Numbered from the stretch's first letter, positions 1 through 9,263 are shown. The stretch is 64,000 nucleotides of DNA from Cupriavidus basilensis (GCF_000832305.1 NZ_CP010537.1:3038001-3102000), one strand, 5' to 3'. Made by a program: numbers and translations. Notes: a model not told the origin generated them from the sequence alone.

Positions 1-350
1 TTCATCAGGTCGGGCAGGAAATAGATCTCGCCGATATCCGTCATGGCGATGGTGAAGGCGCGCGCGCTGGTGGCCGGCTCGAACACGGACTGCGCATTGA
101 GCGTGTTGTGGATGGCGCCGAGCGCGTAGCCGATCGGCTCCGCCAGGTTCTCCGCGAACGGCGTGGGCACCATGCCCTTGGAGGTCCGCAGGAACAGCTC
201 GTCGCCCAGCAGCTTGCGCAGGCGATTGAGCGCGTTGCTGATGGCCGGCTGCGAAGTGCCCAGCGTTTCGGCCACGGCGGACACCCGCCTCAGGCGCAGC
301 AGTTCATTGAACACGACCAGTAGGTTCAGGTCGATCTCCCGCAACTCCAT
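1..350 (-). CDS. nagR: LysR-type regulator, NahR/NagR group (3' end beyond window)
   Basis: This is the N-terminal 116 residues or so of a LysR activator; the rest lies outside the window. The protein begins MELREIDLNLLVVFNELL and has the helix-turn-helix at about residues 18-65, with TSQPAISNALNRLRKLLGDE. The later AMTDIGEIYFLPDLM is characteristic of the NahR/NagR/DntR group, which respond to salicylate and related aromatic acids. It is divergent from the salicylate hydroxylase genes starting at 480, the usual arrangement for such an activator. The start at 350 is the first ATG of the family-typical N terminus. The gene symbol rests on resemblance and context; the inducer is inferred. Confidence 0.85.
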   Translation of the reverse strand, partial: MELREIDLNLLVVFNELLRLRRVSAVAETLGTSQPAISNALNRLRKLLGDELFLRTSKGMVPTPFAENLAEPIGYALGAIHNTLNAQSVFEPATSARAFTIAMTDIGEIYFLPDLM

Positions 351-364
351 GTCAGCCCCCCTTT

Positions 365-391
365 ATCACTCACAGTGATATGACGTATCAC
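365..391. promoter_or_regulatory. Overlapping palindromes, probable LysR operator
   Basis: Two perfect inverted repeats share sequence here. ATCACT-CAC-AGTGAT covers 365-379 and GTGATA-TGACG-TATCAC covers 375-391. Both contain the T-N11-A pattern typical of LysR binding sites. They sit in the 129-bp gap between the divergent regulator (start 350) and the hydroxylase operon (start 480), where the regulator would bind. An AT-rich stretch follows at about 395-415 and could hold the operon promoter. The role is inferred from position and symmetry. Confidence 0.6.
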
Positions 392-479
392 CTTCCTTCT
401 ATTTATTAATTCTACCCGCGGCGCCAACATACGCCCATCGGCAAACGGATGCCACGAAGAACTAGCTGGAGACGCCCCC

Positions 480-1466
480 ATGGAAGTATCCATCCACCCG
501 CTGGACAGGACGCTGCACGCGCAAGCCGGCGACAACCTGCTGGACGTGCTGCGGGCCAACCAGGTGCCCATCTCGTATAGCTGCATGGCCGGGCGCTGCG
601 GCACCTGCCGCTGCAAGGTCCTGGCCGGCCGCACCCAGGCGAGCGGCCCCGAGGATTCGCGCGCGCCCATGGCCGCCGGCCAGTCGGTGCTGGCGTGCCA
701 GACCACGCTGGTGGAGAGCTGCGCGATCGAGATCCCGGAACTCGACGAGGTCGTCGTCCATCCCGCCAGGATCCTCAAGGGCACCGTGACCGCCCTGGAC
801 GACCTGACCCATGACATCAAGCGGGTCCGCGTGGCAATTCCCAAGCCGCTCGACTTCTCGCCAGGACAGTACGCCACGCTGCAGTTCACGCCGCGCCATA
901 TCCGGCCTTACTCGATGGCGGTGGCGCACGGCGCCACCGAGCTCGAATTCCATATCCGGCTGGTGCCCGACGGGCGCGTGACGTCCTATGTGGCGTCGGA
1001 ACTCAAGGTTGGCGACGCCATCCGCGTTGCCGGCCCGCTAGGCACGGCGTACCTGCGGCGCAAGTTCGACGGGCCGGTGATCTGCATCGCGGGTGGCACC
1101 GGGCTGGCCCCGATCCTGTCGATCCTGCGCGGCATGCTCGACGGCGGCATGCGCAACGAGGTGCACGTGTATTTTGGTGTTCGCACGCATGCCGACCTCT
1201 ATGGCCTGGAGTGGCTGCGCGAGCTGCAGGCGCGCCATGCGGCAATGCATGTGCACGTGGTGGTGGCATCGGCCGGCGACGGCAACGGCTACCGGGGTGG
1301 CGTGGTGACCAAGGCGGTGGCCGACGACTGGGCGCACATGCAGGGCTGGCGCGCCTACCTGGCGGGCGCCCCGGTCATGGTCGATGCCGCCTCCATCCTG
1401 CTGCGCCAAAGAGGCATGGACCCCGACCACATCCATGCCGACGCCTTCCACGCCAGCGGCGTCTGA
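480..1466 (+). CDS. nagAa: Ferredoxin reductase of salicylate 5-hydroxylase
   Basis: This 328-residue protein passes electrons from NAD(P)H to the ferredoxin of a Rieske oxygenase. An N-terminal plant-type [2Fe-2S] domain has Cys35, Cys40, Cys43 and Cys73. It is followed by an FAD-binding domain with RPYSMA near residue 142 and a nucleotide-binding domain with GGTGLAP near residue 206. This domain order and length match the NagAa/NahAa reductases. It is the first gene of a four-gene operon in the order reductase, large subunit, small subunit, ferredoxin, which is the nagAaGHAb order of naphthalene degraders that use gentisate. The start follows the divergent operator region. Confidence 0.92.
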   Translation: MEVSIHPLDRTLHAQAGDNLLDVLRANQVPISYSCMAGRCGTCRCKVLAGRTQASGPEDSRAPMAAGQSVLACQTTLVESCAIEIPELDEVVVHPARILKGTVTALDDLTHDIKRVRVAIPKPLDFSPGQYATLQFTPRHIRPYSMAVAHGATELEFHIRLVPDGRVTSYVASELKVGDAIRVAGPLGTAYLRRKFDGPVICIAGGTGLAPILSILRGMLDGGMRNEVHVYFGVRTHADLYGLEWLRELQARHAAMHVHVVVASAGDGNGYRGGVVTKAVADDWAHMQGWRAYLAGAPVMVDAASILLRQRGMDPDHIHADAFHASGV

Positions 1467-1524
1467 CCCGCCGCGCCCCACATCACGAACATCACAAACA
1501 TCGCAAACATCGCGGAGACAAACC

Positions 1525-2781
1525 ATGCGCGAGCAAGCTGTTGTATTCAAGAAAAAAGAATGGCAGGACGAAGGCTCCAGCCGGATCCCCTTCTGGGCCT
1601 ATACCGATGACGACGTCTACCGGCAGGAGCTGGAGCGCTTCTTCTACGCCGGCCACTGGTGCTATATCGGGCTGGAAGCGGAAATCCCGAACGCCGGCGA
1701 CTTCAAGCGCACCGCCATCGGCGAGCGCTCGGTCATTGCCAGCCGCGCGGCGGATGGCGAGATCTACGTGGTGGAGAACGTCTGCGCGCATCGCGGCGTG
1801 CAGTTCTGCCGCGAGCGCTCCGGCAACCGCAAGGACTTCACCTGTCCCTATCACCAGTGGAACTACGACCTCAAGGGCAACCTGGTCGGCGTGCCGTTCC
1901 GGCGCGGCGTCAAGCTCGACGGCAAGGTCAATGGCGGCATGCCCGCCGACTTCGACCCGAAGGCGCACGGCCTGACCAAGCTCAAGGTGGCGCGCCGCAA
2001 CGGCGTGATCTTCGCCTCGTTCGACCATGAGGTGCCGACGCTGGAGGACTATCTCGGCCCGACCATCCTGGCCTACTTCGACCGTGTCTTCGACGGCCGC
2101 AAGCTGACCATCCTCGGCTATAACCGCCAGCAGATTCCCGGCAACTGGAAGCTGATGCAGGAGAACATCAAGGACCCGTATCACCCGGGGTTGCTGCACA
2201 CGTGGTTCGTGACCTTCGGGCTCTGGCGCGCCGACAACAAGTCGGCGCTCAAGATGGACGAGCACTTCCGCCACGCCGCGATGATCTCCACGCGCGGCCA
2301 GGGCGGCAAGGGCGACGTCACCAGCGGTGTGTCCAGCTTCAAGGAACAGATGCGCCTGCATGACGACCGCTTCCTCGATGTGGCGCAGGAACCCTGGTGG
2401 GGAGAGCCCACGGCGGTGATGATGACGCTGTTCCCCAGCGTCATCATCCAGCAGCAGGTCAACTCGGTGTCGACGCGGCACATCCAGCCCACCGGCCACG
2501 GCTCGTTCAACTTCGTGTGGACGCACTTCGGCTTCGAGGGCGACGACGCCGACATGACCCGGCGCCGCCTGCGCCAGGCCAACCTGTTCGGCCCGGCCGG
2601 CTTTGTCTCGGCCGACGACGGCGAGGTGATCGAGTTCTCCCAGCAAGGCTTCGAGCAAAAGCCATTCCACCGGACGGTGGCGGAACTCGGCGGGCGCGAG
2701 ATCGGCGATACGGACCACATGGTGACCGAGACACTGATCCGCGGGATGTACAACTACTGGCGCCGCGTGATGGAGGCCTGA
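1525..2781 (+). CDS. nagG: Salicylate 5-hydroxylase, large (oxygenase alpha) subunit
   Basis: This 418-residue protein is the catalytic subunit that hydroxylates salicylate to gentisate (2,5-dihydroxybenzoate). A Rieske centre is formed by Cys87, His89, Cys107 and His110. The mononuclear iron site lies in KDPYHPGLLH. Long stretches, such as GNWKLMQENIKDPYHPG and HWCYIGLEAEIPN, agree with remembered NagG sequences rather than with benzoate or naphthalene dioxygenases. I chose the ATG at 1525 because GGAG lies a few bases upstream and the N terminus then matches family length (about 420). The related anthranilate and 3-hydroxybenzoate hydroxylases cannot be fully excluded. Confidence 0.9.
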   Translation: MREQAVVFKKKEWQDEGSSRIPFWAYTDDDVYRQELERFFYAGHWCYIGLEAEIPNAGDFKRTAIGERSVIASRAADGEIYVVENVCAHRGVQFCRERSGNRKDFTCPYHQWNYDLKGNLVGVPFRRGVKLDGKVNGGMPADFDPKAHGLTKLKVARRNGVIFASFDHEVPTLEDYLGPTILAYFDRVFDGRKLTILGYNRQQIPGNWKLMQENIKDPYHPGLLHTWFVTFGLWRADNKSALKMDEHFRHAAMISTRGQGGKGDVTSGVSSFKEQMRLHDDRFLDVAQEPWWGEPTAVMMTLFPSVIIQQQVNSVSTRHIQPTGHGSFNFVWTHFGFEGDDADMTRRRLRQANLFGPAGFVSADDGEVIEFSQQGFEQKPFHRTVAELGGREIGDTDHMVTETLIRGMYNYWRRVMEA

Positions 2782-2784
2782 GAC

Positions 2785-3258
2785 ATGCTCGACTTTGAAA
2801 CCTACACCCAGGTGCTGGCGCTATACACGGACTACGCTTGCGCGCTGGACAACAACGAATGGGAAAAATGGCCCGGCTTTTTCACCGAGGCCTGCGTCTA
2901 CAAGCTCCAGCCGCGCGAGAACCACGAAGCCGGCTTGCCGCTTGCCACGCTCTGCTTCGAGAGCCGCGGCATGCTCAAGGACCGTATCTATGGCGCGACC
3001 GAGACCATCTTCCACGATCCGTACTACCAACGGCATGTGGTCGGCATACCGCGCATCCTGAACGCCGATGCGCAGCGGATCGACGCCGAGGCCAGCTATG
3101 CCGTCTTTCGCACCAAGCCGGACGGACAAACCACCGTGTACAACGTGGGCCGCTATATCGATGTGATCCGGCGCACGGGGGACGGGCTGAAGTTCGAGTC
3201 CCGGCTATGCGTGTTCGACAGCGAGATGATCGCCAACTCGATCATCTACCCGATTTGA
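2785..3258 (+). CDS. nagH: Salicylate 5-hydroxylase, small (oxygenase beta) subunit
   Basis: This 157-residue protein belongs to the ring-hydroxylating dioxygenase beta-subunit family (NTF2-like fold) and pairs with the large subunit to stabilise the oxygenase. Family features include the acidic N terminus [17 protein letters not shown] and the central [19 protein letters not shown]. The gene starts 3 bp after the stop of the large subunit, which points to translational coupling. The length matches NagH (about 160 residues). It has no catalytic metal site of its own, as expected. Confidence 0.9.
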   Translation: MLDFETYTQVLALYTDYACALDNNEWEKWPGFFTEACVYKLQPRENHEAGLPLATLCFESRGMLKDRIYGATETIFHDPYYQRHVVGIPRILNADAQRIDAEASYAVFRTKPDGQTTVYNVGRYIDVIRRTGDGLKFESRLCVFDSEMIANSIIYPI

Positions 3259-3287
3259 AATCTGACTATTGAGATTAGAGGCAGACC

Positions 3288-3599
3288 ATGTCAAAGCAAT
3301 GGACCCAGGTGATCCCGCTGGTGGCAATCCCCAAGGACGATGTCGTGGCGGTCAACGCGCTCGGCAAGGAAATCGCGCTGTACAGCGTGGGCGACGCAAT
3401 CTATGCCACAGACAACGCTTGCAGCCATGGCAACGCGCGTCTGTGCGACGGCTTCCTGGACGGGCACGAGATCGAGTGCCCGCTGCACCAGGGCAAGTTC
3501 GACGTGCGCACCGGACGGGCGATGTGCGAGCCGCTGACCAGCGATATCCAGGCATACAGCGTGAAGGTGGAAAACGGCGCGGTGTTCGTGGAACTGTAG
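3288..3599 (+). CDS. nagAb: Rieske ferredoxin of the hydroxylase
   Basis: This 103-residue ferredoxin carries electrons from the reductase to the oxygenase. The Rieske motif is Cys45-x-His47 and Cys64-x2-His67 (CSHGN and CPLHQGKFD). It is the fourth gene of the operon, 29 bp after the small-subunit gene. In naphthalene degraders the same ferredoxin serves both the dioxygenase and the hydroxylase. No naphthalene dioxygenase genes follow here, so in this window it serves only salicylate hydroxylation. Confidence 0.92.
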   Translation: MSKQWTQVIPLVAIPKDDVVAVNALGKEIALYSVGDAIYATDNACSHGNARLCDGFLDGHEIECPLHQGKFDVRTGRAMCEPLTSDIQAYSVKVENGAVFVEL

Positions 3600-3686
3600 G
3601 CACGAGGACGCCGGCGAGCCAAACCGCGCACGCCGGTCACGCCGGTCGCGCCGGTGCAAAGGAACCAACAGGAACCAACGCCGGCA

Positions 3687-5051
3687 TCAGGACCTTGCCG
3701 GCGTCTCCAGCGCCGAGCGCACGACAAAGGTCATGAGCACGGCGAACACCAGCATGGCGGCCAGGAAGTAGAGTCCCGAGGCCAGCTTGCCCGTCGCATC
3801 CTTGATCAGGCCGATCCCGTAGGGGCCAAGGTAGCCGCCCAGGTTGGCCAGCGAGTTGATGGTCGCAATGCCCACGGCGGCGCTGGCGCCGGTCAGGAAC
3901 TGGCCCGGCAGCGCCCACACCACCGCCTGGATCGAATAGATCGAGAACGCAGTCAGGCAGATGAAGAGGAACTGCAGCGCGGGCGTCTGGACCCAGGCGC
4001 TGGCCGCCATCGTGATCGCGCCCATGGCCGACACCACGATGATGTGCCAGTAGCGCTCGCCCTTGCGATCCGAATGGCGTGGCACCAGGTACAGCCCGAC
4101 CACCGCGAACAGGTACGGTACCGCCGACAGCAGGCCCGTGGTGGCATCCGTCACGCCGAACTGCTTGATGATGGTGGGCAGCCACAGCGACAAGCCGTAG
4201 ATGCTGAGCGGGAACGGCAGGAACAGCAAGGCCAGCAGCAGCACGCGCTTGTCCTTGAGCGCGCCAAGCGGGTTACCGTGCGCCTTGAGCGCAAACGTGG
4301 ACTGGTCCGCCGCCAGCTCGCGCTCGATCCAGGCGCGGTCCGCCGGCGCCAGCCAGCGTGCCTGCGATGGCGACTCGGGCAGGATGCGCAGCGTGGGCAA
4401 GCACAGGAGCACCGCCGGCAGCCCGCTGAGCACGAATAGGGTCTGCCAGTTGGTCAGGCCAAACAGCCCGCTGGTGGACAGCACCCAGCCGGCGATCGGC
4501 CCGGTGACGATCAGGGCGATGGGCTGCGCGAGCACCAGCAGGCCGATGATGCGGGCGCGATGGCGCATCGGGAACCACTTGGTCAGGAAGTAGAGGATGC
4601 CGGGATAGAGGCCCGCCTCGGCCGCGCCCAGCAAGAAGCGCAGCACGTAGAAGGTGCTGGCGCTGTTGATCAGGGCCATCGCCATGGTGATGACGCCCCA
4701 GGTGAACAAGATGCGCGCGAACCAGCGGCGCGCGCCGAAGCGCTCCAGCGCCAGGTTGCTGGGCACCTCGCACAGGAAGTAGCCAATGAAGAACAAACCC
4801 GCGCCCAGCCCGTAGGACGCGTCGCTGATGCCTACCGCCGCATTCATGTGGAGTTTGGCAAAGCCAACCACCGAGCGGTCGATATAGGCCACCACGTAGA
4901 TCAGCGCCAGGAAGGGAATCAGCTTGCGGGTCAGCATGCTGATAATGCGGCTCTCCTCGCTGGCGGCGCCGGCCGGCGTATCGCCAGGCAGATCCGCAGC
5001 GCCAGGAAGCGGGACTGGCCGGTCCAGGCCGGCCGTGGGGGTGGTGTTCAT
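3687..5051 (-). CDS. MFS transporter, anion:cation symporter type
   Basis: This 454-residue inner-membrane carrier has about 12 hydrophobic segments and the MFS layout of the ACS family (phthalate, tartrate, sugar-acid carriers). Recognisable features are LIYVVAYIDRSVVGFAKLHM in helix 1, the motif FLCEVPSNLALERFGARRW, and GAAEAGLYPGILYFLTKWFP. GGAG precedes the start at 5051. It lies 70 bp downstream of the dehydratase on the same strand, so it is probably co-transcribed and imports the sugar acid that the dehydratase uses. The exact substrate is not visible. It converges with the hydroxylase operon and is unlikely to belong to it. Confidence 0.85.
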   Translation of the reverse strand: MNTTPTAGLDRPVPLPGAADLPGDTPAGAASEESRIISMLTRKLIPFLALIYVVAYIDRSVVGFAKLHMNAAVGISDASYGLGAGLFFIGYFLCEVPSNLALERFGARRWFARILFTWGVITMAMALINSASTFYVLRFLLGAAEAGLYPGILYFLTKWFPMRHRARIIGLLVLAQPIALIVTGPIAGWVLSTSGLFGLTNWQTLFVLSGLPAVLLCLPTLRILPESPSQARWLAPADRAWIERELAADQSTFALKAHGNPLGALKDKRVLLLALLFLPFPLSIYGLSLWLPTIIKQFGVTDATTGLLSAVPYLFAVVGLYLVPRHSDRKGERYWHIIVVSAMGAITMAASAWVQTPALQFLFICLTAFSIYSIQAVVWALPGQFLTGASAAVGIATINSLANLGGYLGPYGIGLIKDATGKLASGLYFLAAMLVFAVLMTFVVRSALETPARS

Positions 5052-5121
5052 CTGTGTCTCCTCGAATGTTCCTGCATGTTCTTGTCAGTGGCCGCTGCCG
5101 GCATTGCCGGCAGTGGCGCAA

Positions 5122-6855
5122 TCAGTGCGAATGGCGAGGCACCGCGGCGCCGCGGCAGCCCACCAGGAAGTCCAGGTCGCAGCCCTCGTCCGCCTGCAGC
5201 ACATGGTCCACATACAGCCGCCGGTAGCCGCCCTCCCCTGCGGCGCGTGTGTCGACGCGCTCGGCCATGCGCCGTGCCAGTTCCTCGTCATCGATGTCCA
5301 GGTGCAGCGTGCCGGCCTCGCAATCCAGCTCGATCCAGTCGCCGTCTCGCACGGCGGCCAGCGGGCCGCCGGCCGCGGCCTCGGGCGCCACGTGTAGCAC
5401 CACGGTGCCGTACGCCGTGCCGCTCATCCGCGCATCCGAGATGCGCACCATGTCCTTGACGCCCTGGCGCAGCAGCTTGGGCGGCAAACCCATGTTGCCG
5501 ACCTCGGCCATGCCCGGATACCCCTTCGGGCCGCAGTTCTTCAGCACCATCACGGACGATGCGTCGACGTCCAGCGTTTCATCGACGATCCGCTCCTTGT
5601 AGTGCTCAAGGTTTTCGAACACCACGGCGCGGCCGCGGTGCTTGAGCAGCCCGGGCGTGGCGGCGGAGGGCTTGAGCACCGCGCCGCGCGGTGCCAGGTT
5701 GCCGCGCAGCACGCGGATACCGCCATCGGCCATCAACGGGTTGTCCAGCGCGCGGATAACCTCGTCATTGGTATTGGGCGCGTCCTTCACGTTCTGCCAC
5801 AGCGTGCGGCCGTTGACGGTCAGCGCGTCCGGGTGCGGCAGCAGGTTTGCCTCGCCCAGCCGGCGCAGCACCGCGGGCAGCCCGCCGGCGTAGTAGAACT
5901 CCTCCATCAGGAAGCGGCCCGAGGGCATCAGGTCGACGATGGTGGGCGTGTCGCGGCCAATGCGTGTCCAGTCCTCGAGCTCCAGCGGCACGCCGATGCG
6001 CCCCGCGATGGCCTTCAGATGGATGACCGCGTTGGTGGAGCCACCAATCGCCGCATTGGCGCGAATCGCATTCTCGAACGCCGCGCGCGTCAGGATCTTC
6101 GACAGCGTCAGCCCTTCCTTGGCCATCTCGACAATGCGGATGCCGGACATATGCGCCAGCACGTAGCGGCGCGAATCCACGGCGGGAATGGCGGCGTTAT
6201 GCGGCAGCGAAGTGCCCAGCGCTTCCGCCATGCAAGCCATGGTGGACGCCGTGCCCATCGTGTTGCAGGTGCCGGCCGAGCGCGACATACCGGCTTCGGC
6301 CGAGAGGAACTGATGCACATTGATCTCGCCGGCCTTGAGCGACTCATGCAGTTGCCAGACGGCCGTGCCAGAGCCAATGTTCTTGCCGTCCAGCTTGCCG
6401 TTGAGCATCGGCCCGCCCGTCACCACGATGGCCGGCACGTCGCAGCTCGCCGCGCCCATCAGCAGCGCGGGCGTGGTCTTGTCGCAGCCGGTGAGCAGCA
6501 CCACGGCATCGATCGGATTGCCGCGGATGGCCTCCTCGACGTCCATCGCCGCCAGGTTGCGCGTGAGCATGGCGGTGGGCCGCAGGTTGGACTCGCCATT
6601 GGAGAACACCGGGAACTCCACCGGGAAGCCGCCGGCCTCGTAGACACCGCGCTTGACATGCTCGGCCAGCTTGCGGAAATGCGCGTTGCAGGGCGTGAGC
6701 TCCGACCACGTGTTGCAGATGCCGATGATGGGACGGCCATCGAACTCATGATCGGGGATGCCCTGGTTTTTCATCCAGCTTCGGTACATGAAGCCATTCT
6801 TGTCGGCGGAGCCGAACCATTGGGCCGAGCGCAGCTTGGATTTGGATTCCGGCAT
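5122..6855 (-). CDS. IlvD/Edd-family sugar-acid dehydratase, L-arabinonate type
   Basis: This 577-residue iron-sulfur dehydratase removes water from an aldonic acid to give a 2-keto-3-deoxy acid. Three cysteines that match those described for L-arabinonate dehydratase are Cys56 (SELTPCN), Cys124 (TGCDKTTPA) and Cys197 (GTCNTMGTAS). The opening SAQWFGSADKNGFMYRSWMK is typical of the arabinonate/xylonate branch rather than dihydroxyacid dehydratase of valine synthesis. The start at 6855 is chosen because AGGAAG lies just upstream; in-frame codons continue further up but lack family similarity. It probably forms an operon with the MFS carrier and is controlled by the divergent LysR gene. The substrate is inferred. 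Confidence 0.82.
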   Translation of the reverse strand: MPESKSKLRSAQWFGSADKNGFMYRSWMKNQGIPDHEFDGRPIIGICNTWSELTPCNAHFRKLAEHVKRGVYEAGGFPVEFPVFSNGESNLRPTAMLTRNLAAMDVEEAIRGNPIDAVVLLTGCDKTTPALLMGAASCDVPAIVVTGGPMLNGKLDGKNIGSGTAVWQLHESLKAGEINVHQFLSAEAGMSRSAGTCNTMGTASTMACMAEALGTSLPHNAAIPAVDSRRYVLAHMSGIRIVEMAKEGLTLSKILTRAAFENAIRANAAIGGSTNAVIHLKAIAGRIGVPLELEDWTRIGRDTPTIVDLMPSGRFLMEEFYYAGGLPAVLRRLGEANLLPHPDALTVNGRTLWQNVKDAPNTNDEVIRALDNPLMADGGIRVLRGNLAPRGAVLKPSAATPGLLKHRGRAVVFENLEHYKERIVDETLDVDASSVMVLKNCGPKGYPGMAEVGNMGLPPKLLRQGVKDMVRISDARMSGTAYGTVVLHVAPEAAAGGPLAAVRDGDWIELDCEAGTLHLDIDDEELARRMAERVDTRAAGEGGYRRLYVDHVLQADEGCDLDFLVGCRGAAVPRHSH

Positions 6856-7035
6856 GGGGGGAGCTTCCTGAATACGGGGACGATGGGACTGGACTGGGAC
6901 GCGATGACGGCGACGGCCCGTGAAGGGCGCCTTGGCTACCGTGGGACCGGCGCCAAAGGGGGACGCGTCCGGGGGAGGCTGTCTCTCATCTTGCTTGAGT
7001 CTGTTTTTGAATATGGCCGGAGTGTACGGCCCGGT

Positions 7036-7089
7036 TTGATATCCTTCCAATGAAGATTAAGGCCGTATCCATATCACTTCAGATATCAA
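7036..7089. promoter_or_regulatory. Divergent control region with separated inverted arms
   Basis: TTGATATC at 7036-7043 and its exact complement GATATCAA at 7082-7089 lie 38 bp apart in the 244-bp gap between the dehydratase (start 6855) and the LysR gene (start 7100). Such spaced arms are compatible with a LysR tetramer contacting two sites. The second arm ends 10 bp before the regulator start, so binding could also give autorepression. Only symmetry and position support this. Confidence 0.35.
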
Positions 7090-7099
7090 CGTAAACCCT

Positions 7100-8074
7100 A
7101 TGTCAACGCCCAGCCCGTGGTATATCCGCGCCCGGCTCAAGACCCGCCAGCTCCTGCTGCTGGTCACCCTTGCCGACGAAGGCAACATCCACCGCACCGC
7201 CGCCGCGCTCAACATGACGCAACCGGCCGCATCCAAGCTGCTGCGCGAGCTGGAGGAGATTCTGGAAGTCCCGCTGTTCGAGCGGCTGCCGCGCGGCATG
7301 CGCCCGACCTGGTATGGGCAAGCGATGATCCGGCACGCGCGCGCAGTGCTGGGCAACCTGGACCAGGCGCAGGAGGAAGTGATGGCGCTCAAGGCCGGGC
7401 GGCTGGGCCATGTGGCCGTGGGCGCGATCACCTCGCCCGGCGTGAAGCTGCTGCCGCCCGCCGTTGCGCAGGTCAAGCGGGAGCAGCCCGGACTGCGCGT
7501 ATCGCTGGAGATCGAGAACAGCAACGTGCTGCTGGAACGCCTGGCCCAGGACAAGCTGGACCTGGTGGTCGCACGCCTGTTTGCCGAGCACGACAAGCTG
7601 CGCCTGCGCTACGAGCCGCTCGCGGGCGAGCCCGTGTGCGCGGTGGCGCGGCTGGGCCATCCACTGCTGGCGCAGTCCGCGCTGACACTGCGGGATGTGG
7701 AGGATGCGGCGTGGATCGTGCCGCCGGCCGGCAGCGTACTGCGTCACCGCTTCGACCTGATGTTCCAGCGTGCCAGCCTGATGCCGCCGACCAACGTCGT
7801 GGAAACCGCCGCGCTGCTGTTCCTGACGCGCATGCTGGAACAGAGCGACATGCTGGCCGTGCTCACCGACGACGTCGCGCAGTACTACGCGCAGCATGGC
7901 CTGCTCGCCATCGTGCCGCTGCCGCTGCCCTGTCATATGGACGACTTTGGCATCATCACCCGCACGGATCGATTGCTCTCGCCCGCGGCCATGCTGATGA
8001 CGCAAGCGCTACGCACCGCGAGCCACGCGGTGTATGGCGCCGCGCTGGTGCTGGATGCCGGTGCGCCGGCTTAG
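7100..8074 (+). CDS. LysR-type regulator, GbpR-like
   Basis: This 324-residue regulator has an N-terminal winged helix-turn-helix at about residues 12-70 (LKTRQLLLLVTLADEGNIHR, then TQPAASKLLRELEEILEVPL) and a C-terminal effector-binding domain. The LKTRQL start is typical of the GbpR subgroup, which often controls sugar uptake and sugar-acid use. It is divergent from the dehydratase and MFS genes, so it is the likely regulator of that module with a sugar or aldonate as signal. That assignment is inference from position. Confidence 0.85.
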   Translation: MSTPSPWYIRARLKTRQLLLLVTLADEGNIHRTAAALNMTQPAASKLLRELEEILEVPLFERLPRGMRPTWYGQAMIRHARAVLGNLDQAQEEVMALKAGRLGHVAVGAITSPGVKLLPPAVAQVKREQPGLRVSLEIENSNVLLERLAQDKLDLVVARLFAEHDKLRLRYEPLAGEPVCAVARLGHPLLAQSALTLRDVEDAAWIVPPAGSVLRHRFDLMFQRASLMPPTNVVETAALLFLTRMLEQSDMLAVLTDDVAQYYAQHGLLAIVPLPLPCHMDDFGIITRTDRLLSPAAMLMTQALRTASHAVYGAALVLDAGAPA

Positions 8075-8165
8075 CACGCTGGCGTGCCTGGACCCTGGCA
8101 TGGCCATGACCGGCGTGCGGGAATGGAGACTGGCGCCGTGGCGCGCGCCGTTCGGCCAGCGCGAT

Positions 8166-9176
8166 TCACTCCGCCACGATCGACGCGCTCTTGATCAGCG
8201 CCTGGCTCCTGCCCAGTTCGTCGCGGATGAGACGGGCCGTCTCCTCGCCATTGCCGGTCTTCACGACAAAACCCTGCGCGGCAAACAGCTCCCGCGCCTT
8301 GGGTGCGGCCAGCGCCTTGACCAGCGCCTGCTGCAGCCGCGCGGCGACGTCCTTGGGCAACCCGGCGGGACCGACCAGCGCGATCCAGGCATCGTACGCA
8401 TAGTCCTTGACGCCCGATTCCGCCAGGGTCGGCACCGCCGGCAGGCTGTCGAGCCGCGCTGGCGTGCTGACCGCCAGCGCCCGCAGCTTGCCGGCCTTGA
8501 TCTGCGGCAGGGCGGACGGCGTGGCCAGGAAGGCCGCGTTGATCTGTCCGCCAAGCACATCGGTCATCAACGTGTTCACGCCCTTGTAGGGTACGTGCAG
8601 CATATCGATGCCGGCCTTCGATTTCAGCAGCTCGCCGGCCAGATGCAGCACGCTGCCTTTGCCTGACGAGCCGTAGCTCAGGCTGCCCGGATGCGCCCGC
8701 GCCGCCGCGACCAGTTCCTGCACGGTCTTGTACGGCGAGCCCGCACCCACCACCAGCACCAGCGGGGTGGTGCCGATCAGTCCCACGGCGGTGATGTCCT
8801 TCACGCTGTCATAGGGAATATGGCGGTACAGGCCCGGGTTGATGGCATGGTTGGACGACACCACCGCGAGCGTGTAGCCGTCCGCGGCGGCGGATACGAG
8901 TTGCCGCGTGCCGGGGATGCCCGCCGCACCGGGGAGGTTCTCCACGTAGAACGGTTGCCCGAGGTCCTGGCCCATGCCCTCGGCCACCACGCGCGCCACC
9001 ACGTCGGCGGTGGAACCCGGCGAGTTCGGCACGATCAGGCGCACGGTCTTGGCGGGATACTTTTCCGCGGCGTGCGCCGCGTGCGCGGGGTGCGCGCCGA
9101 TGACCGGGAATGCGATGGCGGCGACGGCAAGCAGCCGCCCCGCCGCGCGCAGCACGCGCGAGGTATTGGGGAACAT
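8166..9176 (-). CDS. Bug-type tripartite tricarboxylate receptor (TctC family)
   Basis: This 336-residue periplasmic binding protein has an N-terminal signal peptide of about 35 residues with a hydrophobic core (LLAVAAIAFPVIGA). The family signature follows: YPAKTVRLIVPNSPGSTADV, then ENLPGAAGIPGT and HVPYKGVNTLMTDVLGG. Bug proteins bind carboxylates, sometimes for import and sometimes as sensors. No TctA or TctB membrane partner is nearby, which is common for these receptors in Burkholderiaceae. It lies 87 bp downstream of the aconitase-family gene on the same strand and may bind that enzyme's substrate. Confidence 0.9.
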   Translation of the reverse strand: MFPNTSRVLRAAGRLLAVAAIAFPVIGAHPAHAAHAAEKYPAKTVRLIVPNSPGSTADVVARVVAEGMGQDLGQPFYVENLPGAAGIPGTRQLVSAAADGYTLAVVSSNHAINPGLYRHIPYDSVKDITAVGLIGTTPLVLVVGAGSPYKTVQELVAAARAHPGSLSYGSSGKGSVLHLAGELLKSKAGIDMLHVPYKGVNTLMTDVLGGQINAAFLATPSALPQIKAGKLRALAVSTPARLDSLPAVPTLAESGVKDYAYDAWIALVGPAGLPKDVAARLQQALVKALAAPKARELFAAQGFVVKTGNGEETARLIRDELGRSQALIKSASIVAE

Positions 9177-9263
9177 CGTTGTCTCCTGTGGATGGCTGCC
9201 GGGATCTGTCGCCCGGCTATGGATGCCGCCGCGTCCCCGCTTGCGCGCGGACGCCGGGGTGCG

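Noticed and set aside
3600..3686. Short direct repeats of CACGCCGGT at 3630-3656 as a terminator or site
   Set aside because: Only three units, no T tract and no clear hairpin; probably chance in GC-rich DNA between convergent genes.
4560..5459. Long plus-strand frames opposite the MFS and dehydratase genes
   Set aside because: They are mirror frames of well-supported minus-strand genes in high-GC DNA.
6856..7050. Longer version of the dehydratase with 65 extra N-terminal residues
   Set aside because: The added sequence is not family-like, and AGGAAG before the ATG at 6855 fits.
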